A stretch of DNA of 64,000 nt from an uncultured Eubacterium sp. (GTDB taxonomy: Bacteria; Bacillota; Clostridia; Lachnospirales; Lachnospiraceae), in the NCBI GenBank assembly GCA_910584595.1, contig CAJUBQ010000007.1:27491-91490 (forward strand), in the 5' to 3' direction. Positions 44,418 to 53,891 of this stretch are shown piece after piece (positions within the stretch are counted from its first letter, which is position 1; each line of letters begins with the position of its first letter). The position numbers and the translations under genes were made by a program. The notes below the pieces were generated by a model, which saw nothing but the letters and a program-made list of their open reading frames with translations, made no database searches and had not been told where the DNA came from.

Positions 44418-45629
44418 TTACATGATATTCCGAACGGTCTCGTTATAAATATCACATCCTATACACCTTTTATTTTTATCATACTTGTCCTGTTTTTTAA
44501 ATAACATTAGTTTGCTATAAATTTCTCTTTCAAACACATCACCTTCATGTAATGTATAGTTCAACAATTTCAAATATTGTTCTAAACAATTTTTGTCAAA
44601 ACGATAATTACACCATTTATATTTTAACTCTACTGTATCTATTTCCAAAATACAATTGTTTTTAAAAGAAAAAAGCCCTATATATCGATTGTCTTTAATA
44701 TATTCTAATGAATATTTTGATCTAAAATTAATTCTGTTTAAAAGACTTTCTTTATTTTCTATTTCTTCTTCTATTTTAAATTCATACAATTGATAAGATT
44801 TTATATCCGCATATATAATCTGGTTTGTTTGAAATGGCACAAACCAGATATATTTATCAACTAAAATCGTATATAAAAAAGCAGGTAATTGATAAGGATT
44901 CATTGTACAATTGACTTTACCATCTGTATCTTCTTCAAAATTATATACTCCAAAATTTTTCGGAAAATGATCCAATATCCGAACGATATTTTTCTCCTTA
45001 TTCCACACATATATTTCCTTATAAAATCCACTTAACCAAACCTCTTCTCCATTAAAACATATGGTGTTAAATATTTTATCTACTTTGGGAAGTGAACTTT
45101 CAACTATACTTTTTGATATTAAATTAAATTCATATATCCTAGCTGACGTTAATGATAATGTGTATATCATTTCACCAACTTTAACACTTCTTGCTACACT
45201 ATCTTCATTACAAATTTCATAATAGTTATCTATTCTTTTTTCTTTTGTATTTATTTCTATGATTTGCTTTAATCCTATTGAAACTGCAAATATCTTTCCT
45301 TCATATTTCCAATAATCATATATTTCCAAACGTAATTTATAAGGGTTAATAACTTCTATATTTGTAAATCTACAATCATCTTTACTATATATCCAAATAT
45401 TTCTTCCATTGTCCGGTATACAATATATATCATTATCACATATAACACAACCTGTAATAAACCTGTATGTTGAGGAAAACGTATCAGGAATATAAATTAC
45501 TGATTCACATGTACCTGCATTTAGATCCAGACAACATAGTATTTTTTGCATTCCTAAAACAAACCAAGCCTTATTTTCTTCAATACACCAATTTGTACTC
45601 CATGGAAATACACCATAATAATCTTGCAT
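44418..45629 (-). CDS. beta-propeller-like protein of unknown function
   Basis: A 403-residue protein that I cannot assign to a function. It shows repeated beta-rich units of about 45-50 residues with patterns such as DNDIYCIPDNGRNIWIYSKD, WKYEGKIFAVSIGLKQIIEI and GEEVWLSGFYKEIYVWNKEK, which suggests a Kelch/WD-like propeller of six or seven blades. There is no signal peptide or membrane span. The C-terminus has RCIGCDIYNET with two Cys. It lies between the WbpB-like gene and an SGNH/nucleotidyltransferase-type protein. It may bind a glycan or protein partner. Confidence 0.55.
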   Translation of the reverse strand: MQDYYGVFPWSTNWCIEENKAWFVLGMQKILCCLDLNAGTCESVIYIPDTFSSTYRFITGCVICDNDIYCIPDNGRNIWIYSKDDCRFTNIEVINPYKLRLEIYDYWKYEGKIFAVSIGLKQIIEINTKEKRIDNYYEICNEDSVARSVKVGEMIYTLSLTSARIYEFNLISKSIVESSLPKVDKIFNTICFNGEEVWLSGFYKEIYVWNKEKNIVRILDHFPKNFGVYNFEEDTDGKVNCTMNPYQLPAFLYTILVDKYIWFVPFQTNQIIYADIKSYQLYEFKIEEEIENKESLLNRINFRSKYSLEYIKDNRYIGLFSFKNNCILEIDTVELKYKWCNYRFDKNCLEQYLKLLNYTLHEGDVFEREIYSKLMLFKKQDKYDKNKRCIGCDIYNETVRNIM

Positions 45630-45674
45630 TTTTCTATTCTCCTTTTGATCCCCTTATAAATATTTTTCGGAAAA

Positions 45675-47804
45675 TCACTTCAACAAAAAAGAAATAGTTG
45701 TATCTGGAAGCAAAGCAGCTGCTTTACTATAATCTCCATATTTCAGACACTCCCGTACTGCAGATGCACTTACAATCTTATCTAGAACCTTTAATCTTGG
45801 AATTTCCACAAAATTAATTCCTTTTTGTGGTAATATTTCTTCCATTGCTTGATTATATATACTTGTTATCTTATCATTTGGTTCTTCTCCAGCAAAACGA
45901 TGTGTAATATGGAGAGGCTCAGCTATATAGTCTGCAAACACATTTATATCATACTTTGCATTTAATCGAATCAATTCTGTCTCTATCTTTGTAAAATACT
46001 CCTGGAAAGTATTTTTAGAAAGAATAAACTCTCCGCTCGGAACTACCATTATATCTTTAATATCACTTGTTCCATCCATCACCATCTTATACCTTTCCTC
46101 AAAAGAAAAAAAAGATGCATCCTCTTCAACAACAAATACAATTAAAAAATCCACATACAATTTTGCCTGTGTTATTAAATAACGATGTCCCTTGCTAAAT
46201 GGATTGCAATTCATAACAATCGCACCAATAGTTTTATATCTATTTAAATCTAATCCATTAAAATATCTTTCTAAATATTTATAATATACATAGTCTTTCA
46301 TTGTACTGCGAATATCAATATGAATATTCTCATTTATAATTTCCTGTTGCCGTAAGCAAGGCTGTAAAAACTCAAAAATACTATTTGCTAATATTTGGTT
46401 TATTCTATAATTACAATGAATATACCAATTTGTTACCCAATCTATTGGTACGTGTTGACTTTCATATATTTTCCACAAAGGATAATTCCTTGCTCCATTA
46501 ACTTCTCCTTCCTGGGATAAATAAATTATGATATCATTCGGACTTAAATATTTTATTTCCATAAGTCTATCTTCAAGTTCTGAATCTAAGCGCAACTGTG
46601 ATGCATAATTTTCTACTCGATATGGAACCCCCTTTTCCATAAGCATTTTCTGTAAATAACTTTCAATTGTATATTGATCTTCCGCATAAGCTCCGAACAT
46701 AATACATGGACCCAAAAAATATATTGTCCCTATATAATCTTTTGGCTGATAACAGGTTATTCTTCTTCCATTTTGAACATTACAGTATTTTCCACTAATA
46801 TTCTGATATCTTCCTTTTCTCCATCCCTCTGCTAATTCCTTTTGAACCACTTCATTTTTATAATCCTCCAGTTGATATAATTCCCCCCAAAACTTCTCTG
46901 CTACTTTTCCTGTAACCCAAGGAGCTTCTTGTAAACACGGATGTTTCTCCAATCTCTGTGCTAACATTTCCTTAAATTTTTGCGCATATTCCGTTGTTTC
47001 ATTCGCATTTGCATATAATACTAAACAACATATTCCATCTTTAATCAACTTAGAAAACAATACAGAAGCTTTTTCATCTTCATTTTCAAATTTACCTAAC
47101 ACTTTCTGATTTCTTGCCTGTATTATTCGTTTCAACAACATTTTATAAGTAATCCATGTTTGCCTATGCTGTGAGTTTAGTATTCTTCCGTCCACATTCA
47201 AAGTAATCTGCATAAAACACTGCATTGCCCTTCTTTCATCTTCATCAGAAAAAATGACAACACTGTTCTCTTCCATTCTGCTACCTATCGCGTTATTTTC
47301 TATATGTATATAGTTGATTCCAAATTGATCTAAACATTGCAACAAAAATAAATAACTACTATTTCCTTTATCATTAGGCGTCACTATGTATATCATATTA
47401 TATGGTCCCAGTATATTTTCAATCAAGTTCTTTTTCGAAAACCATATATGATTACGCTCGTTAAAAAATTCATCCTCCCATCTGGAATAATCAGCTAACA
47501 ACTCACCTTTCTCATTTGTAATAGGTATATGATTAATATTTCTATTCTTTCTAAAAATTTCATTTGCTTTGTTTACATCAAATCCAATAACGAAACTAAA
47601 ATCTATGTTAATATTTACTTTGCCATCAATACAGCGTAAAACATCTCCTAAACAGATAATTCCTTTCAATTTGTTTTTTTCAATAATGTACACAATTTCT
47701 GATACTTTTTTCAAATAAGTAGTCTTTAATAAATCAAACGAAATAGACCTTTGATTTTCTTGAATCTTATAAATTGATAATTGTGACAACCCTCTTCTTT
47801 TCAT
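45675..47804 (-). CDS. CBS-like/SGNH-like protein with C-terminal citrate-lyase-ligase-like domain
   Basis: A 709-residue multidomain protein. The N-terminus (about 1-120) looks like a CBS pair: YKIQENQRSISFDLLKTTYL, KGIICLGDVLRCIDG, HIPITNEKGELLADYS. A Rossmann-like part follows (NMIYIVTPNDKGNSSYLFLL). A middle part has GTIYFLGPCIMFGAYAEDQY, reminiscent of SGNH proteins but without a clear Ser. The last 190 residues parallel the fusion at 31894: GAIVMNCNPFSKGHRYLITQ (HxGH-type), HRFAGEEPNDKITSIYNQAM and KIVSASAVRECLK. The CBS part could bind adenine nucleotides. The reaction is unknown. Confidence 0.65.
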   Translation of the reverse strand: MKRRGLSQLSIYKIQENQRSISFDLLKTTYLKKVSEIVYIIEKNKLKGIICLGDVLRCIDGKVNINIDFSFVIGFDVNKANEIFRKNRNINHIPITNEKGELLADYSRWEDEFFNERNHIWFSKKNLIENILGPYNMIYIVTPNDKGNSSYLFLLQCLDQFGINYIHIENNAIGSRMEENSVVIFSDEDERRAMQCFMQITLNVDGRILNSQHRQTWITYKMLLKRIIQARNQKVLGKFENEDEKASVLFSKLIKDGICCLVLYANANETTEYAQKFKEMLAQRLEKHPCLQEAPWVTGKVAEKFWGELYQLEDYKNEVVQKELAEGWRKGRYQNISGKYCNVQNGRRITCYQPKDYIGTIYFLGPCIMFGAYAEDQYTIESYLQKMLMEKGVPYRVENYASQLRLDSELEDRLMEIKYLSPNDIIIYLSQEGEVNGARNYPLWKIYESQHVPIDWVTNWYIHCNYRINQILANSIFEFLQPCLRQQEIINENIHIDIRSTMKDYVYYKYLERYFNGLDLNRYKTIGAIVMNCNPFSKGHRYLITQAKLYVDFLIVFVVEEDASFFSFEERYKMVMDGTSDIKDIMVVPSGEFILSKNTFQEYFTKIETELIRLNAKYDINVFADYIAEPLHITHRFAGEEPNDKITSIYNQAMEEILPQKGINFVEIPRLKVLDKIVSASAVRECLKYGDYSKAAALLPDTTISFLLK

Positions 47805-47847
47805 TAACCAATCTACTCCTAATTAACAATTTTACAGACAATAAATT

Positions 47848-49551
47848 TCAAACATCCATATTTAAAGGATTTTTGGTTATTTTACCCCCTCTTGTCATTT
47901 CTTTATAAATAAATTCAGCTATTAGTTTATTTCCACTGCTAGAATAGTGAAAAAAATCAATATACATATCTATTTCTTTATCAAAAAAACCTATCATATT
48001 TGTATATAAATTTTTTTTCTCTTTCAGTGACATTCTTCGAAACTCTAAAACATTTTTCTTAACATCTTGTACTTCATACATTGTCGTCTCTGTTAAACTC
48101 ATCACTTCTTTTACTGGTGACGGCTGTAAAAAAGAAAAACTTTTTGCTCCATACAATTCTGATACATTTTTTATGATTGTAATATTACGCAGCCAAAAAT
48201 CATACAAACTTTCTTTACTATCAACACCATAAGCACATCCCTCATAATAACTCTTGCCTAAATCACCGGAAAAGAAATTTTTTACTCCATGATCCGTGAA
48301 ATTATTTGCACCAGTTAAACTTACCACATAATCTAATCCCATATATGCTCCATCCCTGAGCAGCATCAGTAGTTCTCTTGTGCTTCCGTATCCACATGTC
48401 GAACCATTAAAAATTGTAACACTATAACCTTCGTGCACTAATTTCTCATAAAAAAATTTTACCCACGATTCTGTTCTATAAATTCCTTCTGTTGAACAAG
48501 AATTTCCAAGTATCATTATTCTAATATTATCTATGTTATCATTTCCATACACAATATATCCTGGATAATTTCTATTTGATAATTTAGACCATCCTAAAAG
48601 TAAATCCTGAGCTGTTTTTACACTTCCTTCATTTCTAACCGTTTCACAAGCTAATGATGTGTAATTCCACTTTTCTAAGGAAAATCCCAAGGAATCTAAA
48701 ATATTACACGCTTGTTCAACCTCATACTCATCATTATCTGATATCACTACCAGACTATCATTAATCAAATCACTTCTAAATTTATACAAGTCATCTATTT
48801 CTCCCTGTATCTCCACTGAATATCTCGTTAGAACCTCTGTTAACTTATCTTTTAATTCCTTGTTTTTTCCATATATCCAAATTTCTTTATTCATTTTTAC
48901 AGCATAGCCAATAATTTGAAAAAATCTTCCTTCGTTAACTGCTTGTTGCGAAATATAACTATATATATAAATATTTCCGCAATAATCTTTTACCTTTTTC
49001 ATCATCTGCTTGCAATATGATAAATGTACAGTGGCTATAACAAAGTCATAATCACCTTCAACATTTAATTCACTAACATCTAAAACAGGCACACCATTCC
49101 ACAAACTTACATTTCCTTTTTGAGATACACAAGCCGCCTTAACTTTTATCCCATATTCACAACACTGCTTATACATAATTTCTCCATATGCGCCAATTCC
49201 ATAAATGACAACTTCTTTCTTTCTTAATTCTTCCCTTGGCACAATAACTTCATCACGATAAAAAATTGGAATGTTTGCTTGTATTTTATTCGCAACCATA
49301 TTTTTCTTCAATATATTTGCTATTACAATAATGCTTTCCTTTTCATCTTTCATCTGATTCGCACACAATATAGGCCGATTCATAAAATATTCCCCAACAA
49401 ATCTTTCTTCCTCATCATCAACAAATCCGCTTACATTGCCTCCCCATAATGATAATTCCGTAAAAAGCATAACAGAAGTCCTATTTATACCATATATATA
49501 TATATTCTTTGCACTTACTTCTTCAGATATTGAATAAAATGTATTTATCAT
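47848..49551 (-). CDS. SGNH hydrolase-like protein with several N-terminal Rossmann modules
   Basis: A 567-residue protein. Three Rossmann-like units seem to stand in a row: NIYIYGINRTSVMLFTEL (about 15-105), KKEVVIYGIGAYGEIMYKQC (about 112-205) and a weaker one from KEIWIYGKNKELKDKL. From about 345 an SGNH-type domain follows: IRIMILGNSCSTEGIYRTES has the nucleophile Ser, VVSLTGANNF the Asn, and DFFHYSSSGNKLIAEFIY the Asp and His. It probably adds or removes an acyl group on a sugar. It lies 12 bases after the phosphoesterase gene. Confidence 0.7.
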   Translation of the reverse strand: MINTFYSISEEVSAKNIYIYGINRTSVMLFTELSLWGGNVSGFVDDEEERFVGEYFMNRPILCANQMKDEKESIIVIANILKKNMVANKIQANIPIFYRDEVIVPREELRKKEVVIYGIGAYGEIMYKQCCEYGIKVKAACVSQKGNVSLWNGVPVLDVSELNVEGDYDFVIATVHLSYCKQMMKKVKDYCGNIYIYSYISQQAVNEGRFFQIIGYAVKMNKEIWIYGKNKELKDKLTEVLTRYSVEIQGEIDDLYKFRSDLINDSLVVISDNDEYEVEQACNILDSLGFSLEKWNYTSLACETVRNEGSVKTAQDLLLGWSKLSNRNYPGYIVYGNDNIDNIRIMILGNSCSTEGIYRTESWVKFFYEKLVHEGYSVTIFNGSTCGYGSTRELLMLLRDGAYMGLDYVVSLTGANNFTDHGVKNFFSGDLGKSYYEGCAYGVDSKESLYDFWLRNITIIKNVSELYGAKSFSFLQPSPVKEVMSLTETTMYEVQDVKKNVLEFRRMSLKEKKNLYTNMIGFFDKEIDMYIDFFHYSSSGNKLIAEFIYKEMTRGGKITKNPLNMDV

Positions 49552-49563
49552 TTTCTTTTTCCT

Positions 49564-50232
49564 TCATACATGTAACTTAGATGCTCCATCATATAAACAA
49601 CCATAATAGTATGAACTAAATCCTGCTTGTTTCATCAATCTTCCAACTTTATCTATATCATATTCCACTCTATAACCAGTAAAACTATTTCCATCAAATG
49701 TAGCAAAAGCTGCCCTACTGTCACCATCTCTTGGTTGTCCAACAGAACCCGGATTACCATATGTCTTATTACCATATTTATAAATTCTCTGGATATGCGT
49801 ATGTCCAGAAATAAATATTCTTCCTTGTATATCATCAAAATATTTTTTATTGCTAACATCCAAATATTCATCTAATGGATTTATCCATCCACCATGCACC
49901 ATTGATACCTTTTCTTTATTAATTATGACCGGCAGTTCCGATAGCCATTTAAGGTTCGTATCCGATATTGTTTTTCTTTGATATTCCAAACAATCATTAA
50001 CCGAGTGAGATCGCATGCATTTCGTTCCAGAAATCATATACCAGTCGTGATTTCCAATAAGACATTTGACATTTCGTTCTCTAAGTTCGTTACAACACTC
50101 ATTGACTTGTGAATAATAACCGACTATATCTCCCAAACAATATATTTCCGTTATTTCCATCCCATCAATCATCTCTAAAACTTTTTTTAGCGCTTCATAA
50201 TTTCCATGAATATCAGATATTATTGCTATCAT
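49564..50232 (-). CDS. metallophosphoesterase (YfcE/calcineurin-like)
   Basis: A 222-residue metallophosphoesterase. All five motifs are visible: SDIHGNYEALKKV, CLGDIVGYY, IGNHDWYM, MVHGGW and FISGHTHIQRIY, followed by TYGNPGSVGQPRDGD. The short single-domain form resembles YfcE/MJ0936 phosphodiesterases. Its ATG overlaps the stop of the ATP-grasp gene, which suggests it acts in the same pathway, perhaps on a phosphorylated intermediate. The substrate is unknown. Confidence 0.88.
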   Translation of the reverse strand: MIAIISDIHGNYEALKKVLEMIDGMEITEIYCLGDIVGYYSQVNECCNELRERNVKCLIGNHDWYMISGTKCMRSHSVNDCLEYQRKTISDTNLKWLSELPVIINKEKVSMVHGGWINPLDEYLDVSNKKYFDDIQGRIFISGHTHIQRIYKYGNKTYGNPGSVGQPRDGDSRAAFATFDGNSFTGYRVEYDIDKVGRLMKQAGFSSYYYGCLYDGASKLHV

Positions 50233-51173
50233 ATAATATAATCCTCGATATATCTTATCACTTTGCCAGTCCTAATTTCAGGTTGAGAAATAATTTTTTC
50301 TTCTAGAAAATATTCCATACTCATTAGCGATTCATTATAATTAAACGCTGCTTTGATGGAAGTCGAAGATGAAATTCTTGGATTAATTTCTAATAGCTTC
50401 CAGCCTCCGTCATGTCTTCTAAATTGAAAATTTGTGGGACCCACAGGTTTAAATATTTCCGCTAGCTCAGCTATAATTCCAGCCATATTTTCCAAACAAA
50501 CAACCTCTGCTATTTCTGTATACCCCATCTTTGATAATTTTCTTTTTAAAGAAATATACGATTTCATATTACTATGTCGATCAAAAAATGCTGAAATAGT
50601 ATATTCCTCATCATCCCTGCCAACATATTGCTGCATTAACAGACTTTGTCCAATACGAAATTTGTACTTTTCAAAATCATGTTCACTTCTCACTTTAACC
50701 AATCCTTTTGATCCATAGCCACAACGAGGCTTTAAAATAAAAGGCGTAGGAAATTGATTAAAATCCGGTTTAATTGAAGATTCTATAACATATGGGCTTC
50801 CACTCATCTTCATTTTTTTATAAAATTCCCATTTGTCTAAACATAAATTAATTAAATTACTATTATTAAGAAGTATAAATGCTCCTGTTTCACTCAGTAT
50901 TTCCCGATTTTTATTCCAAATTGACATATCGCTTTCAATACCAGGAATAGCCATATCTACCCTGTATTTCACTAGTATGCTTATCAGCCATGGTATGTAC
51001 TGCTCATCTGTAGATAACGGCGCAATTTCAACAGAATCCGCAAAGCAATTAGCTGGCGATGTATTATAAATTGTTAATCCTATTAAATTGCATTCTAAGT
51101 TCCTCAAAGTTTTCAATATCCCATATCCAACAATCCCTGAAGCCCCTGAAACTAATACTGTATACTTTTTCAT
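50229..51173 (-). CDS. ATP-grasp ligase
   Basis: A 314-residue ATP-grasp protein. The N-terminal part (YTVLVSGASGIVGYGILKTL) is a pre-ATP-grasp Rossmann unit. The ATP-grasp core follows: FILKPRCGYGSKGLVKVRSE binds ATP, LLMQQYVGRDDEEYTISAFF covers the hinge, and WKLLEINPRISSSTSIKAA has the Glu and Asn that bind Mg2+. Such stand-alone ligases of the carbamoyl-phosphate-synthase type join an acid and an amine through an acyl phosphate. It lies directly after the ThDP-enzyme gene (no gap) and overlaps the phosphoesterase gene, so the three form a tight unit. Confidence 0.82.
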   Translation of the reverse strand: MKKYTVLVSGASGIVGYGILKTLRNLECNLIGLTIYNTSPANCFADSVEIAPLSTDEQYIPWLISILVKYRVDMAIPGIESDMSIWNKNREILSETGAFILLNNSNLINLCLDKWEFYKKMKMSGSPYVIESSIKPDFNQFPTPFILKPRCGYGSKGLVKVRSEHDFEKYKFRIGQSLLMQQYVGRDDEEYTISAFFDRHSNMKSYISLKRKLSKMGYTEIAEVVCLENMAGIIAELAEIFKPVGPTNFQFRRHDGGWKLLEINPRISSSTSIKAAFNYNESLMSMEYFLEEKIISQPEIRTGKVIRYIEDYII

Positions 51174-52874
51174 TTAGATCCTTTCCATCTGTTTTTCAAA
51201 ATTCTCGATGAAACATCGACCTTGCTGCTCTAAAAATTTTTTTTCTAATTTATCCAACGTAGAAACAGCATATGGTAATTTTATTTCAAAAACAACCGAT
51301 CTGGAATTTTTTAATAATGAACAACAATTTGATAAATCACTATCTAAACCTATTTCTATATAATCCAAATCAAACGCATGGGCTATTTTACTGAAATTTG
51401 GCGCTGCATATCCACAAATAGATGCAAAATATCGTTCTTCAAAAAGATTTTCTTGCAATTCTCTAATTAATCCTAAGCAATTATTATTCAAAATAATAAT
51501 TTTTATTGGTATTTTTTCTCTCTGAATAGTTTGCAGTTCTTGTATATTCATCATTATACCGCCATCTCCATTAATAGAAATAATTTGCCGTTTTCTTGAA
51601 GCATAATATGCTCCTATAGATGCTGGTAAAGAATATCCCATACATGCTAATCCAGCAGAACACAAAAAATTATTAGATCCAGAAACCATTACAGACTGTG
51701 CACAAATAATCTGATTTTGTCCGACATCTACGGATATAATCGCATCTTCATCAAATAATTTAGAAATCTTTCTAACATAATTATTAGCACTAACTTCTTT
51801 TGTGTCATTCATTTTCTTAAATATTTTTTTCTGCCATTTATTTAAAAAATTCTGCCATTCAATACATGAATAGGAATAATCAGCAAACACATTTCTAAAT
51901 CGCGTCATAAAATTTTCTATACTTGTACAAATAGAAATCAAGTTATCTGTCTTTCTTCCAAGTTCATTTTCATCTATATCTACTTGGATAATTTTAGCAC
52001 ATGGAGCAAATTTTTCTTTTTCATATCCCATTTGACGTTCATCTAATCTAGAACCCAAGACTATTAATAAATCACTATAACGTACTGCAAGATTAGCTAT
52101 TAGATTTCCATAAGTACCAATAAAACCAATATAATGACGATCCTGATGTGAAATCAAATCAATTCCTCTCATAGACACTACTGCTGGTATTGGAACTGTA
52201 TTTAACATATCTTTTAATATCTGTTTGGCACCATGACATCCGCCTCCTAATAAAAATAAAGGCCTTCGTGAATTCATTAATGCAGCCATAACTTTTTGCA
52301 TTTCAATATCTTTTTCAACATTTTGGATCTGAAAGCCTTTTAACAATTTTAAATTTACATTTCTCCGTTGAACATCATATGGTATATCTATTAAGACGGG
52401 GCCTTTTCGTGCATCATTTGCAATATAAAACGCCTTCTCTAATATATATTTTATATCGTTTTCATTTTGCACATAAACACTATACTTTGTAATAGACTTG
52501 ACCATTTCAACAATATCTGTTTCCTGAAAAGCATTCTGCCTAATTTGGGGAGATGCTTTTCTTGCACAAGAATGCACATTTCCGGTTATAAATACACATG
52601 GAATGGAATCATAATATGCATTCGCTATGCCATTTATTAAATTTATAGCGCCTGGACCACTTGAAGATACTACTACTCCTATATTTCCTGTAATCTGTGC
52701 ATATGCATTTGCTGAAAAAGCTGATGCCTGTTCATGATATGATTGTACATAATTCATATTTGGAAATTTTCCTATCGAATCTATAATATCAGCTATACTT
52801 CCTCCAGTATATCCAAACACTGTATCTATACCAAAATCAATTAATTTTTTTATAATATAATCTGATACTTTCAT
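51174..52874 (-). CDS. thiamine-diphosphate enzyme, acetolactate-synthase-like
   Basis: A 566-residue ThDP-dependent enzyme of the IlvB type. It has the N-terminal pyrimidine-binding domain with the catalytic Glu in QSYHEQASAFSANAYAQITG, the central domain (HYIGFIGTYGNLIANLAVRY), and the C-terminal PP domain with SINGDGGIMMNIQELQTIQR and IIILNNNCLGL, the GDG...NN motif for Mg-ThDP. Length is normal. There is no regulatory subunit gene nearby, and its place in a sugar operon suggests another role than branched amino acids, for example C-C bond formation on a keto sugar or decarboxylation of a keto acid. Confidence 0.85.
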   Translation of the reverse strand: MKVSDYIIKKLIDFGIDTVFGYTGGSIADIIDSIGKFPNMNYVQSYHEQASAFSANAYAQITGNIGVVVSSSGPGAINLINGIANAYYDSIPCVFITGNVHSCARKASPQIRQNAFQETDIVEMVKSITKYSVYVQNENDIKYILEKAFYIANDARKGPVLIDIPYDVQRRNVNLKLLKGFQIQNVEKDIEMQKVMAALMNSRRPLFLLGGGCHGAKQILKDMLNTVPIPAVVSMRGIDLISHQDRHYIGFIGTYGNLIANLAVRYSDLLIVLGSRLDERQMGYEKEKFAPCAKIIQVDIDENELGRKTDNLISICTSIENFMTRFRNVFADYSYSCIEWQNFLNKWQKKIFKKMNDTKEVSANNYVRKISKLFDEDAIISVDVGQNQIICAQSVMVSGSNNFLCSAGLACMGYSLPASIGAYYASRKRQIISINGDGGIMMNIQELQTIQREKIPIKIIILNNNCLGLIRELQENLFEERYFASICGYAAPNFSKIAHAFDLDYIEIGLDSDLSNCCSLLKNSRSVVFEIKLPYAVSTLDKLEKKFLEQQGRCFIENFEKQMERI

Positions 52875-52915
52875 TCCAACTCACCTAATAAAACTCTTTC
52901 CAAATATGAGGAAAA

Positions 52916-53860
52916 CTATATAATTTCCAATTCAGCATAACCAAATCCATCTTTTCCAAAATCATTTCCACAATAAAACATGTAATATCGATCATCGATT
53001 TTTGCTACATGTGGATATGCAATCATTTTACTATCCCATCCACTTTCAGAAAGACCAATTCCCACTTGAGAATCATCTCTTATCCAAATGAATAAGTCTT
53101 CTGAATATGCATAACCCATTGCATAACCCCTCCCAATTGTATTTCTGAAATCAAGTCCATGCCTATAGCAAAAAAACATATGATATTTATCGTTTATATT
53201 GACAATCGCTGCACTTGTCTGGCTCTCATATTCAACCTTTGGCTCTAATATAGGTTTTGGGTCTCTATTCCAGTGAATCCCGTCTAAAGACGTTGCATGA
53301 ACGATCAAATACTGAGATTCTATTTTTTCTTCACCTTGTAACCACTTTTGCCCTGAAAGATAAAACATGTGCCATATTTCATCCAATTTATACACCTGAG
53401 GGCAAGCATGCAAATAGGGTTCTTCCATTGTAGGTCCTACAATCGGCCCTTTTCCAACTTTTTTAAAAATTGCACCATCTGTTCCTTTCGCTAATCCTAT
53501 TTCCCAGCAATAAGGTGTACTGACAGCTCTAGTCCATCCGCAAAAATATAAATAATATTCATCTCCAACCTTCACTATACTGTTTGGCATGGAGCCAAAT
53601 TCGTCGAACTCACCTAAATCTCCAAGCTCTAACATAGGCTGATCTGCAATATTAATTATTCTTTTTAAATCTTTTCTATCAACATCCACCCAGCCACCAT
53701 ATGCCCTACTCATTCCATCTTTATATGCTTCTCTTGTTGAAAAATATATTCTTATATAACTTCCAAAATCAAAGGCAAACGGACATTGAGCATGACTATA
53801 CATCCATTCTGAATGTCCGTTTGGCGAAAAAATCATTCCTTTTTTATTCCATTTAAACAT
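52916..53860 (-). CDS. GH43/GH130-like five-blade propeller protein
   Basis: A 314-residue protein with repeated motifs of five-bladed glycosidase-like propellers: FKWNKKGMIFSPNGHSEWMY, YIRIYFSTREAYKDG, PNSIVKVGDEYYLYFCGWTR, CPQVYKLDEIWHMFYLSG and PHVAKIDDRYYMFYCGND. Proteins of this kind, without signal peptide, occur in O-antigen loci and may be inactive glycosidases or phosphorylases. I start at the ATG at 53858-53860, because GGAG lies 8 bases upstream; the frame is open 14 codons further into the preceding gene. Function unknown. Confidence 0.7.
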   Translation of the reverse strand: MFKWNKKGMIFSPNGHSEWMYSHAQCPFAFDFGSYIRIYFSTREAYKDGMSRAYGGWVDVDRKDLKRIINIADQPMLELGDLGEFDEFGSMPNSIVKVGDEYYLYFCGWTRAVSTPYCWEIGLAKGTDGAIFKKVGKGPIVGPTMEEPYLHACPQVYKLDEIWHMFYLSGQKWLQGEEKIESQYLIVHATSLDGIHWNRDPKPILEPKVEYESQTSAAIVNINDKYHMFFCYRHGLDFRNTIGRGYAMGYAYSEDLFIWIRDDSQVGIGLSESGWDSKMIAYPHVAKIDDRYYMFYCGNDFGKDGFGYAELEII

Positions 53861-53891
53861 GTGCAATCTCCTAATTCCCATATCATTAATC

